Shown piece by piece: positions 1-5,236 of a stretch of DNA of 5,236 bases. The notes below the pieces were generated by a model. It made no database searches. It saw only the letters and a program-made list of their open reading frames with translations, and was not told where the DNA came from. Position 1 is the first letter of the stretch; every line of letters begins with the position of its first letter. The translations under genes were made by a program, and so were the position numbers. This stretch comes from an uncultured Parasphingopyxis sp. (GTDB taxonomy: Bacteria > Pseudomonadota > Alphaproteobacteria > Sphingomonadales > Sphingomonadaceae). The DNA lies in assembly GCA_905479515.1 (NCBI GenBank), contig CAJQMX010000249.1, forward strand, positions 1 through 5,236. The letters are read 5' to 3'.

Positions 1-332
1 AGGAGGAAATTTTCGGTCCGTTTGCCGCGATTACTGCGTTTGATACCGAGGCTGAAGCCTATGCCATTGCCAATGACAGCCGCTTCGGTTTGGTATCCTA
101 TGTCTGGACCCAGGATGTAACGCAGGCCATGCGCGCGCAAAACGCTATAAAGGCGGGCGTTGTCTGGATAAACACGTCAATGGTACGTGAACTGCGCGCA
201 CCATTTGGTGGTGTCCGTGATTCTGGAATAGGAGCAGAAGGCGGCGACGCGTGCGCCCGCTTTTACACGCGCGAAAAGACCGTTACAATTCCTGTCGACC
301 AACCCCGGTTGCCGGCATTGGGGCAGATATGA
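1..332 (+). CDS. Aldehyde dehydrogenase, C-terminal fragment (5' end outside window)
   Basis: This is the last 109 codons of an NAD(P)+-dependent aldehyde dehydrogenase, which oxidises an aldehyde to a carboxylic acid in the cytoplasm. The fragment opens with EEIFGPF, the conserved motif whose first glutamates include the residue that contacts the cofactor ribose in this superfamily. It then shows the usual C-terminal order: an AIANDSRFGL-like stretch, KAGVVWINT, and APFGGVRDSGIG followed by EGG and FYTREKTV. The ELRAPFGG...SGIG...EGG...FYT pattern is closest, from memory, to 2-hydroxymuconic-semialdehyde and 5-carboxymethyl-2-hydroxymuconic-semialdehyde dehydrogenases, but substrate cannot be fixed from the tail. 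The catalytic cysteine lies upstream of the window. One oddity is SGIGAEGG where those families usually have SGxGREGG. The gene ends 90 bp before the oxygenase; the palindrome in that gap suggests the two are separate transcription units or differently regulated. The family call is firm; the subfamily is tentative. Confidence 0.9.
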   Translation, partial: EEIFGPFAAITAFDTEAEAYAIANDSRFGLVSYVWTQDVTQAMRAQNAIKAGVVWINTSMVRELRAPFGGVRDSGIGAEGGDACARFYTREKTVTIPVDQPRLPALGQI

Positions 333-382
333 GGCGTTCTTGAGACTTTGCATTTGACCATATCATGAAAACCGATTAAGTT

Positions 383-398
383 GTCATAATATTATAAC
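383..398. promoter_or_regulatory. 16-bp palindrome, probable operator upstream of the oxygenase operon
   Basis: GTCATAATATTATAAC is a near-perfect inverted repeat: the two 8-bp halves match except for one symmetric base pair (GTCAT against ATAAC), giving the form GTYATAATATTATRAC. It ends 24 bp before the oxygenase start codon, where a repressor or activator site would be expected. TATAAC at 393-398 could also serve as a -10 element, but no well-spaced -35 was found. The right half, ATTATAAC, reappears three times before the TonB-dependent receptor gene. That it is an operator is inferred from symmetry, position and recurrence. Confidence 0.5.
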
Positions 399-411
399 TA
401 CCAAACAAGGC

Positions 412-416
412 GAGAG
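412..416 (+). promoter_or_regulatory. Ribosome binding site for the Rieske oxygenase gene
   Basis: GAGAG lies 6 nt before the ATG at 423, with an additional AAGG at 407-410. It supports the ATG at 423 as the start, which also gives the N-terminal NNWYVAA segment typical of this oxygenase class. Confidence 0.55.
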
Positions 417-422
417 TGATTA

Positions 423-1658
423 ATGCTTATTAATAATTGGTACGTTGCAGCAGATTCGGCGGATATCAAAGTCGGTGAGCCAACCAGTGTTAAAATGCTC
501 GGATTCGATTTTGTCCTGTATCGGCTGGAAACCGGTGCCGTCGTGTGCCTGTCCGATGTCTGTGTCCATAGGGGCGCTTCGCTCTCACGGGGTAATTGTG
601 TCGATGAAAACGTTGCCTGTCCATTCCACGGGTGGGAGTTTGCTCCGGACGGAAATTGCGCAAAAATCCCCTCTATGGGTGAGGATTTTACGACGCGGCG
701 GGCAAAGGTTGACAGCTATCCAGCCGAGGAAGTCTACGGCTGGGTCTGGGTGTTTCTGGGAGATTTGGACGAGGAGGATCGCCCACCGATTCCCGATTTG
801 TTGCCGGAGTATCACGATACCGACAATTGGCGCACGACACGGATGTGGTTTGAAGTTGATGCCAATTGGCAGAAATTTGAAGAAAATTCGCTGGATACGG
901 CTCATATTACCTATGTGCATTCGACATTCGGAAACCGAACCGACCGCAAGCATACCCCGGCGCAAATTAAATCTACCTATTACGGGAAAAAGGTGCGTCG
1001 TGAGCGCAAGGCGCCAAAGGCGACGCAGAAGTCCGGTGTTCTGGGGAAGCTTCTTTCCGAGGAACGTTCCAAAACAGTGGTGGAACTGGAGTTTTGCCTG
1101 GTTGGCATCGCGCACCGCATTAATCCACAGTTCCGCCCTGGCATGAGCCAGGCGACATTTTCGGCGTCAACCCCGATCGATTCAAAAAGGACCCGCCAGT
1201 TCGGCCTGCAGGCCCGTAATTACGCGATCGAGCCTGAAAATGATCAGGAGCGTATCGATGGACGGCGGCAGGCGATTGATGAGGATATTGCGGTCATCAC
1301 GCATGTGCGTCCCGCCATTGGGCCAACAAGCTTCAGCGATGAAATGTTGGTGCAGTCCGATCAGATGGAAACCGAATTCCGCAAGATGGTCATGCGGATG
1401 ATCGATGCCGGATATGAAATAGATCATGAAAAGGTTGAGGCGCAATGGGATCGGAAAATATATGTCATTCCAAGTCCGGCCCGCCGACGCGATCCGAAGG
1501 GCTGGGTGCATGAGGCAGTGCCGACCACCAAGCCGCGCAATGACAAAATCTGGCTGGAACTAAAGCAGGAAGCAGAGGCTGACATGGCCAAGGTTGCTCA
1601 AAATGAACCGGCGCAATCGGCCGCTCAAGGCGATGAAAACGGAGGTGCTGCAGAATGA
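423..1658 (+). CDS. Rieske [2Fe-2S] non-heme iron oxygenase, alpha-subunit type
   Basis: This 411-residue protein is the terminal oxygenase of a Rieske-type hydroxylase or demethylase. It would use O2 and electrons from a separate reductase or ferredoxin to hydroxylate, or oxidatively demethylate, an organic substrate in the cytoplasm. The Rieske cluster ligands are visible as C47-x-H49 and C66-x-x-H69 (CVHRG and CPFHGW). The mononuclear iron site follows with family spacing: D158, H161 and H166 in ENSLDTAHITYVH, matching the bridging Asp and two His of naphthalene-dioxygenase-type enzymes; the acidic third ligand is probably within D286-E287-D288. The length and the N-terminal NNWYVAA segment resemble the single-component-oxygenase branch (vanillate demethylase and pheophorbide a oxygenase type) more than two-subunit dioxygenases, and no beta subunit gene follows. 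The last about 25 residues are a low-complexity Ala/Glu/Gln/Asn tail. The gene overlaps the methyltransferase gene by ATGA, so the two are probably translationally coupled. Substrate is unknown. Confidence 0.93.
   Translation: MLINNWYVAADSADIKVGEPTSVKMLGFDFVLYRLETGAVVCLSDVCVHRGASLSRGNCVDENVACPFHGWEFAPDGNCAKIPSMGEDFTTRRAKVDSYPAEEVYGWVWVFLGDLDEEDRPPIPDLLPEYHDTDNWRTTRMWFEVDANWQKFEENSLDTAHITYVHSTFGNRTDRKHTPAQIKSTYYGKKVRRERKAPKATQKSGVLGKLLSEERSKTVVELEFCLVGIAHRINPQFRPGMSQATFSASTPIDSKRTRQFGLQARNYAIEPENDQERIDGRRQAIDEDIAVITHVRPAIGPTSFSDEMLVQSDQMETEFRKMVMRMIDAGYEIDHEKVEAQWDRKIYVIPSPARRRDPKGWVHEAVPTTKPRNDKIWLELKQEAEADMAKVAQNEPAQSAAQGDENGGAAE
1641..1646 (+). promoter_or_regulatory. Strong ribosome binding site for the methyltransferase gene
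   Basis: GGAGGT, a full anti-16S match, lies inside the 3' end of the oxygenase gene, 8 nt before the ATG at 1655. It decides the methyltransferase start over the later in-frame ATGs at codons 11 and 14, and supports high translation of the second gene. Confidence 0.8.
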
Positions 1659-2785
1659 CTTATACACGACCTTTGCCACATGCCATGTCACCCATGCCTG
1701 ATTTCGAAGAGCAGGCGAGGCTGGACTTCGCGCTCGCGCTCAAGGGCGTTCTGCGCGGTTCGTTGCGGGAAAAGCTTCCTGCGGTTTATGAAAATCGTGC
1801 TGCACCCGAATGGGCTGAGGAAAACGGGCGAAGGCCTCAGGATTGGCGTGAAGTTGGTAACGCCATGGAGCAGACCGATGCCTATAAATGGTGGAGTGCG
1901 CTTGGACGCGCGCAGCAGGAATATTATGTCGACGTCACCTCGGCTGTCTGCATAAGGCAATTGCCTGATCTGATCGATCGTTATAAGAAATTGACAAGCG
2001 GAGACACCAAAGGCTCGCTGCAATTAACGCCGGGTTTGCCGATTCCCGATTACCAGAATGACGTCGACATCCATTGCGTGCCTGGTTCCTACTTCATCGA
2101 ACTGACCGAAGACGATGTCTGGTCCGGTGCGCGAAGTGATCTGGGTTCTTTCATCTTTTCGATGGGCAAGCATGGCGCCTTGAATGAAGATAAGGGTGTT
2201 GCTGGCGCGGCATTTGTCAAAAAGCGATTTCCTGATCTCCAGGTAAAGCGCGTTTTGGACATGGGTTGTACCGTCGGTCTTTCGACCTTGCCATATTGCG
2301 ATGCGTTTCCGGAAGCCGAAGTACATGCGCTTGATTTGTCGGCACCATCTCTGCGATATGGTTTTGCACGCGCACAGGCGTTGGGCAAAGCGGTGCATTT
2401 CAAACAAGGCAATGCTGAGCATACTGATTATCCGGACGGCCATTTCGATCTCATCGTTTCCCATATTCTTCTGCATGAAACCTCGAGTACGGCCTTGCCG
2501 AATATTGTTGCAGAGTGCGCGCGGTTGTTACGCCCCGGCGGCGTGATGCTGCACGTCGAAGTGCCTGTCCGCCGTACCGAGGCATTCGATCAGTTTATCA
2601 CCAGTTGGGATGTTCGCTACAATAACGAGCCATTCTGGGCAACGCTGGGGGAAATGGATCTGGTTAAGCCGGCAATCGAAGCCGGCTTCCATGAAGACGA
2701 TATTTTTGAAGAAACAGTGCCCACGCATAATGACAAAGTCGGTGGTTGGCTGGGCTATGGTGCGCAAAAGGCGAGAGGGCAATAA
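1655..2785 (+). CDS. Class I SAM-dependent methyltransferase with long N-terminal extension
   Basis: This 376-residue protein should transfer a methyl group from S-adenosylmethionine to a small molecule in the cytoplasm. The C-terminal half is a Rossmann-like methyltransferase domain: motif I is VLDMGCTVGLST (200-211), the SAM-ribose acidic residue is D227 in HALDLS, a motif III-like QGNAEHTDYP lies at 251-260, FDLIVSHILLHE at 264-275 is motif IV, and RLLRPGG at 290-296 is the post-IV loop. Motif I has Thr at the second Gly position of the classical DxGxGxG, a tolerated variant in this fold. Residues 1-195 match no domain I can name; they are rich in aromatic residues (YKWW at 77-80, QEYYVD at 88-93) and may form a substrate-binding or dimerisation domain. 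The start overlaps the oxygenase stop and the next gene begins one base after its stop. Coupling to an oxygenase suggests methylation of a hydroxylated intermediate, but O-, N- or C-methylation cannot be told from sequence. Confidence 0.88.
   Translation: MTYTRPLPHAMSPMPDFEEQARLDFALALKGVLRGSLREKLPAVYENRAAPEWAEENGRRPQDWREVGNAMEQTDAYKWWSALGRAQQEYYVDVTSAVCIRQLPDLIDRYKKLTSGDTKGSLQLTPGLPIPDYQNDVDIHCVPGSYFIELTEDDVWSGARSDLGSFIFSMGKHGALNEDKGVAGAAFVKKRFPDLQVKRVLDMGCTVGLSTLPYCDAFPEAEVHALDLSAPSLRYGFARAQALGKAVHFKQGNAEHTDYPDGHFDLIVSHILLHETSSTALPNIVAECARLLRPGGVMLHVEVPVRRTEAFDQFITSWDVRYNNEPFWATLGEMDLVKPAIEAGFHEDDIFEETVPTHNDKVGGWLGYGAQKARGQ
2774..2779 (+). promoter_or_regulatory. Ribosome binding site for the 115-residue protein
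   Basis: AGAGGG lies within the last codons of the methyltransferase gene, 7 nt before the ATG at 2787. It supports that ATG over the in-frame ATGs further upstream inside the methyltransferase gene, which would give a deep overlap. Confidence 0.65.
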
Positions 2786-2786
2786 T

Positions 2787-3134
2787 ATGGAAATAGCAGA
2801 ACTTCCGAAAGCATCAAAAGGCGGCCGTCCGTTTGCTCTCGACAGCGATGACAGCGAAAAACTGTTGAATATGGTGATAGCGCTGACCGCCGAAGTCAGC
2901 GTGCTGAACGACAAGGTCGAGAATCTGGCGGCTGTTGCAGCCAAAGGTCTCGCGTTCGAGCGAGATGACGTTCTGGCTTATCAGCCTGATGAAGAAGAAA
3001 CCAAGCAACGGGCAGTCTATCGCAAAGACTTGGTTGATAGGGTTCTTCGGATCATTCACGCTGATTTCGAGAGACAGACTGCTCCAAAAGTCGATTACGA
3101 AGACATGATCAAAATGGTTTCGGGACAGGATTAA
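2787..3134 (+). CDS. Small hypothetical protein with predicted coiled coil
   Basis: I do not recognise this 115-residue protein. The start at 2787 is chosen because it has a Shine-Dalgarno sequence and follows the methyltransferase stop by one base; longer in-frame versions would run deep into the methyltransferase gene. Residues 8-16 (KASKGGRPF) form a basic, flexible N-terminus. Residues 26-51 show an unbroken heptad pattern (L26, V30, L33, V37, L40, V44, L47, A51), so a dimeric or higher-order coiled coil is likely. An acidic segment follows (D68-E71), then a charged helix-like region (about 73-98) and a short YEDMIKMV tail. There is no signal peptide, transmembrane helix or cysteine/histidine metal cluster, so it should be cytoplasmic. 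The tight placement after an oxygenase and a methyltransferase suggests an accessory or scaffold subunit, but this rests on context alone. The GGRP core recalls an AT-hook, which is too short to be diagnostic. Confidence 0.75.
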   Translation: MEIAELPKASKGGRPFALDSDDSEKLLNMVIALTAEVSVLNDKVENLAAVAAKGLAFERDDVLAYQPDEEETKQRAVYRKDLVDRVLRIIHADFERQTAPKVDYEDMIKMVSGQD

Positions 3135-3239
3135 GCGTGGTTGCTCGAAGCGTCATCCCAAGCATTCATGGGTGCGCTCTGTTCTTAATCGTTGCCTATC
3201 GAGATTCTGCGGGAACGGGATCTAGTGGCAAGCCAACAT

Positions 3240-4709
3240 ATGGGTTCGGTGCCGATGAAAAACGTCCAGAAAAATAATTCCAACAATAGTGCCCCGTCGG
3301 AAATGAAACCAAATCGCGAGATCGGTATTCTTTCCCGGCGGACTTTATTGGGTGCTGCGTTATCTGCGGCGGCTTTCCGGCCGAAAATGGCCTTTGCCAT
3401 GGAAAAGGCCGACGTCATCGTTATCGGTGCGGGCCTTTCCGGACTTATGGCGGCCTCATTGTTGAAAGAGCAAGGGATGTCGGTCACCGTTCTTGAGGCT
3501 GATTCGCGGCCCGGCGGCAGGATCCGGACTTTATATGATACCGAACTGAATTACGAAGCCGGGGGGGCTGAAGTTGGTCCGCTCTACGCAAGGACGCGCC
3601 AGCTTTGCGATTCCTATTCACTGTCACTTGTCGACCCTGTAGATGCGCCCATGCCGGGCATGGCACTTCACGTCGATCGGCAATTAATGTCAGCCAATCA
3701 ATGGCGGACGTCCGGATTGAACCATTTGCCGGAAGATCTGCGTTCGACCGCCCCCTATGCCATCGAGGCAAAGCTGCTGCGCCGCGCACCGGCGCTGACC
3801 GACTATGAAGCCTGGCTGCAGCCAGACCAGCCCTATCAATGTGCAAGTTACCGCAACTTGTTGTCCGATTATGGCGGGAATGATCAGGCGTTGCGATTTG
3901 TCGATGTTTCGCTGCCTCAGGAGCAATTATCGGCGTTGTTCATGATGCGCAGGGCATTCTCCCGGGCGCAATCAGTGAACGAAGGCGACATGCAATATAT
4001 CAAGGGAGGAATGAGCCGCCTGCCTGACGCGATGGCCGATATGCTGGGGGATTCTGTGCATCTCAACGCCAATGTAAATTCGATCACCGATAGTGGGGCA
4101 GGCGTAGTCGTTAGATGTAGCGACGGCCGGCAGTTCTCTGGATCGCGTGTCGTCCTGACGGTGCCATTGCCTGTCATCGACAAAATCCGCATTGATCCCT
4201 TGCCGGCGCCTGGCCAGAGAATGGCGTGGTCGGCTGTTCCTTATGGGCAGGCCGTCAGCATCTTCTTTCCCATTACCAGGCCATTTTGGGAATTGGACGG
4301 GTTGCCACCGTCGCTTTGGAGCAACAGCATGACAGGCCGTGTTTTCTATCGGCATACGCAAGATGGTCCATCCTTGTGGTATTATGCAAGTGGAACCAAT
4401 GCCCGGGACATTCTGAATCTTCCTCCCGAGCTAGCGGTTAGAAGTGCAAAAGAAGCATTGTTAAAGGCTCGTCCGGCGGTTGCCAATTCGATTGGCGCCG
4501 GCACCGTCTTTTCATGGAGCGAACACCCCTTTGCCCGATCTACATTCGCCTTTCGTGCACCAGGCAATTTGTCGCGTTTGCAGCAGAGTCTCAAGGCTCC
4601 GCACGGTCGCGTGCATTTTGCGGGTGAACATACTGCTGATCTTGAGGCGGGCATCGAAGGCGCTCTGGAGAGCGGGGAGCGCGCCGCCATAGAAATATTG
4701 TCCCTGTAA
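3240..4709 (+). CDS. Tat-exported FAD-dependent oxidoreductase, flavin amine oxidase family
   Basis: This is a flavoprotein of the monoamine oxidase/amino-acid oxidase superfamily, expected to oxidise an amine or a related substrate using FAD. The ADP-binding motif is DVIVIGAGLSGLMAA, followed by VTVLEAD and RPGGRIRT, and the C-terminal flavin signature is FAGEHTADLEAGIEGALESG. Ahead of the FAD domain is a twin-arginine signal: LSRRTLLGAA, a hydrophobic stretch, and a likely cleavage site after KMAFA. The folded holoenzyme should therefore be periplasmic. No SGGC-like covalent-flavin cysteine motif was seen. The start is uncertain: in-frame candidates are TTG 3192, GTG 3225 (GGGAACGGGA just upstream), ATG 3240, ATG 3255 and ATG 3303. 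I give the first ATG; the one at 3303 would leave a more typical Tat n-region of about 10 residues. The mature protein is unaffected. It lies 105 bp after the small protein gene on the same strand and may share its transcript. The family is secure; the substrate is unknown. Confidence 0.88.
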   Translation: MGSVPMKNVQKNNSNNSAPSEMKPNREIGILSRRTLLGAALSAAAFRPKMAFAMEKADVIVIGAGLSGLMAASLLKEQGMSVTVLEADSRPGGRIRTLYDTELNYEAGGAEVGPLYARTRQLCDSYSLSLVDPVDAPMPGMALHVDRQLMSANQWRTSGLNHLPEDLRSTAPYAIEAKLLRRAPALTDYEAWLQPDQPYQCASYRNLLSDYGGNDQALRFVDVSLPQEQLSALFMMRRAFSRAQSVNEGDMQYIKGGMSRLPDAMADMLGDSVHLNANVNSITDSGAGVVVRCSDGRQFSGSRVVLTVPLPVIDKIRIDPLPAPGQRMAWSAVPYGQAVSIFFPITRPFWELDGLPPSLWSNSMTGRVFYRHTQDGPSLWYYASGTNARDILNLPPELAVRSAKEALLKARPAVANSIGAGTVFSWSEHPFARSTFAFRAPGNLSRLQQSLKAPHGRVHFAGEHTADLEAGIEGALESGERAAIEILSL

Positions 4710-4731
4710 TAAAATTCTCACTTTGTTTGTT

Positions 4732-4749
4732 ATTGCTCTTGCAATTTTT
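4732..4749 (+). terminator. Weak rho-independent terminator candidate
   Basis: ATTGC and GCAAT form a 5-bp stem around a TCTT loop, directly followed by a run of T residues, 22 bp after the oxidoreductase stop codon. The stem is short and AT-rich, so termination would be inefficient at best. The position between the flavoenzyme gene and the receptor gene, which has its own putative control region, makes it plausible. Confidence 0.3.
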
Positions 4750-4763
4750 GCGAATCTAATGTC

Positions 4764-4795
4764 ATTATAACATTATAACATTATAACATAATGAC
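4764..4795. repeat. Four tandem 8-bp repeats, probable control site before the receptor gene
   Basis: The unit ATTATAAC occurs three times exactly (4764-4771, 4772-4779, 4780-4787) and a fourth degenerate copy, ATAATGAC, follows at 4788-4795, so ATRAC recurs every 8 bp four times. The array is also bounded by inverted arms, GTCATTAT at 4761-4768 and ATAATGAC at 4788-4795. It ends 43 bp before the receptor start codon. The same half-site forms the palindrome at 383-398. Read on the opposite strand the array contains three TATAAT hexamers, and on the + strand TATAAC, so it may also overlap -10 elements. A binding role is inferred. Confidence 0.6.
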
Positions 4796-4824
4796 CGATA
4801 AAAGCGGTTTCAATCTGAGCAAAC

Positions 4825-4830
4825 AGGGAG
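4825..4830 (+). promoter_or_regulatory. Ribosome binding site that fixes a GTG start for the receptor gene
   Basis: AGGGAG lies 8 nt before the GTG at 4839. The next in-frame ATG would begin inside the hydrophobic core of the signal peptide and drop its basic n-region, so the GTG is preferred. Confidence 0.7.
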
Positions 4831-4838
4831 CTAATATT

Positions 4839-5236
4839 GTGAGAAAAGAATTTAGGCGCCAACTGGTATTGTTAGCAATGGGTTCGGCAATGGTGCCGTT
4901 CTCGGGGGCGATGGCCCAAAGTGATGAAAGTGGAATCACGGCGGAGCAGAGCAGGGCGTCTTCAGCTCATTCGGGTGCTTCGCAACCTGCGATTGTTGTT
5001 ACCGCACGGCGGAAAGAAGAATCCATTCTCGAGACTCCTCTGGCTGTTTCGGCATTTTCGGCCGATGATATCGCCGATGCCGGCTTGCAGGATTTCAATG
5101 ACATTTTCCTATTTGCGCCAGGCGTCTATAACTCGAATGTGACAGGGCGGTCGGACCGGATTACCATCCGCGGCGTGTCTCAAGTCTCGACCACCGGCGG
5201 GTCAAACGCCGGTGTTTTTGTTGATGGCGTCTACGT
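4839..5236 (+). CDS. TonB-dependent outer-membrane receptor, N-terminal fragment (3' end outside window)
   Basis: The first 132 codons of a TonB-dependent receptor are present and remain open to the window edge. These proteins form 22-strand outer-membrane barrels that import scarce or bulky ligands using energy passed on by TonB. Residues 1-26 are a Sec signal peptide: MRKEFRRQ basic region, a hydrophobic core, and a likely cleavage in AMA-QS after A26. A Ser/Ala-rich linker leads to AIVVTARRKEES (51-62), the TonB-box region and entry to the plug in sphingomonad-type receptors. The plug domain follows: ETPLAVSAFSADDIADAG, a DFNDIFLFAPGV segment, RITIRGVSQ, and GVFVDGVYV at the edge. The start is GTG with a good Shine-Dalgarno sequence. 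The receptor probably takes up the substrate of the adjacent catabolic genes, as such pairings are common in sphingomonads; the ligand cannot be inferred from this fragment. Confidence 0.93.
   Translation, partial: MRKEFRRQLVLLAMGSAMVPFSGAMAQSDESGITAEQSRASSAHSGASQPAIVVTARRKEESILETPLAVSAFSADDIADAGLQDFNDIFLFAPGVYNSNVTGRSDRITIRGVSQVSTTGGSNAGVFVDGVY

Noticed and set aside
354..382. TTGACC as a -35 element for the oxygenase operon
   Set aside because: The hexamer at 354-359 is a fair -35, but the sequence 16-18 bp downstream (TTAAGT region) is a poor -10, and the better -10-like TATAAC at 393 is 33 bp away.
585..1115. Long antisense open frames opposite the oxygenase, methyltransferase and flavoenzyme genes
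   Set aside because: They show no domain motifs, no ribosome binding sites and lie wholly opposite genes with clear catalytic motifs.
2610..2786. Longer N-terminus for the 115-residue protein
   Set aside because: It would overlap the methyltransferase gene by over 170 bp in another frame, while the ATG at 2787 has a Shine-Dalgarno sequence and ideal spacing.
3151..3176. Hairpin or terminator between the small protein gene and the flavoenzyme gene
   Set aside because: CCCA and TGGG pair over only 4 bp around an 8-nt loop, extension needs bulges, and no T run follows.
3192..3239. TTG start for the flavoenzyme
   Set aside because: There is no Shine-Dalgarno sequence before it and it would put 47 residues ahead of the twin arginines; later starts fit a Tat signal better.
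4766..4790. Minus-strand promoter from the three TATAAT hexamers in the array
   Set aside because: No minus-strand gene lies to the left; the region there is the coding sequence of the flavoenzyme, and the hexamers are a by-product of the repeat unit.
4761..4795. CRISPR-like or attachment-site repeat
   Set aside because: Units are 8 bp with no spacers, and no cas, integrase or transposase gene is present; a control site or slippage array explains it better.
4921..5142. Small open frame inside the receptor gene
   Set aside because: It is out of frame with a clear signal peptide, TonB-box region and plug domain and has no family motif of its own.

Overview
The window looks like part of a catabolic or accessory gene cluster from a Gram-negative alphaproteobacterium, most likely a sphingomonad. 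The reasons are the TonB-dependent receptor with the plug-entry style common in Sphingomonadales, a Rieske-type oxygenase of the ring-hydroxylating superfamily, Shine-Dalgarno-led genes packed on one strand, and moderate GC content. The genus assignment is inference; no rRNA or marker gene is present. All genes are on the + strand.

Layout. Positions 1-332 hold the 3' end of an NAD(P)-dependent aldehyde dehydrogenase, most like the semialdehyde dehydrogenases of aromatic catabolism. A 90-bp gap (333-422) contains a 16-bp near-perfect palindrome. Next comes a tight run: a Rieske [2Fe-2S]/mononuclear iron oxygenase (423-1658), a class I SAM-dependent methyltransferase with a long unidentified N-terminal region (1655-2785, ATGA overlap with the oxygenase), and a 115-residue coiled-coil protein of unknown function (2787-3134, one base after the methyltransferase stop). 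After 57-105 bp, depending on the start, lies a Tat-exported flavin amine-oxidase-family oxidoreductase (about 3240-4709). A 129-bp gap (4710-4838) holds a weak terminator-like hairpin and four tandem 8-bp repeats. The window ends inside the 5' part of a TonB-dependent outer-membrane receptor gene (4839 to the edge).

How the genes may work together. An outer-membrane receptor imports a large or scarce substrate. A periplasmic flavoenzyme could oxidise an amine or other C-N/C-C bond. The cytoplasmic oxygenase hydroxylates or demethylates the substrate, the methyltransferase modifies an intermediate, and the aldehyde dehydrogenase oxidises a resulting aldehyde to an acid. The substrate cannot be read from the sequence. 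The best new observation is that the half-site ATTATAAC occurs in the palindrome before the oxygenase operon and, as three exact tandem copies, before the receptor gene. This suggests one regulator controls uptake and catabolism together. No CRISPR array, tRNA, rRNA, insertion sequence or integrase was seen.
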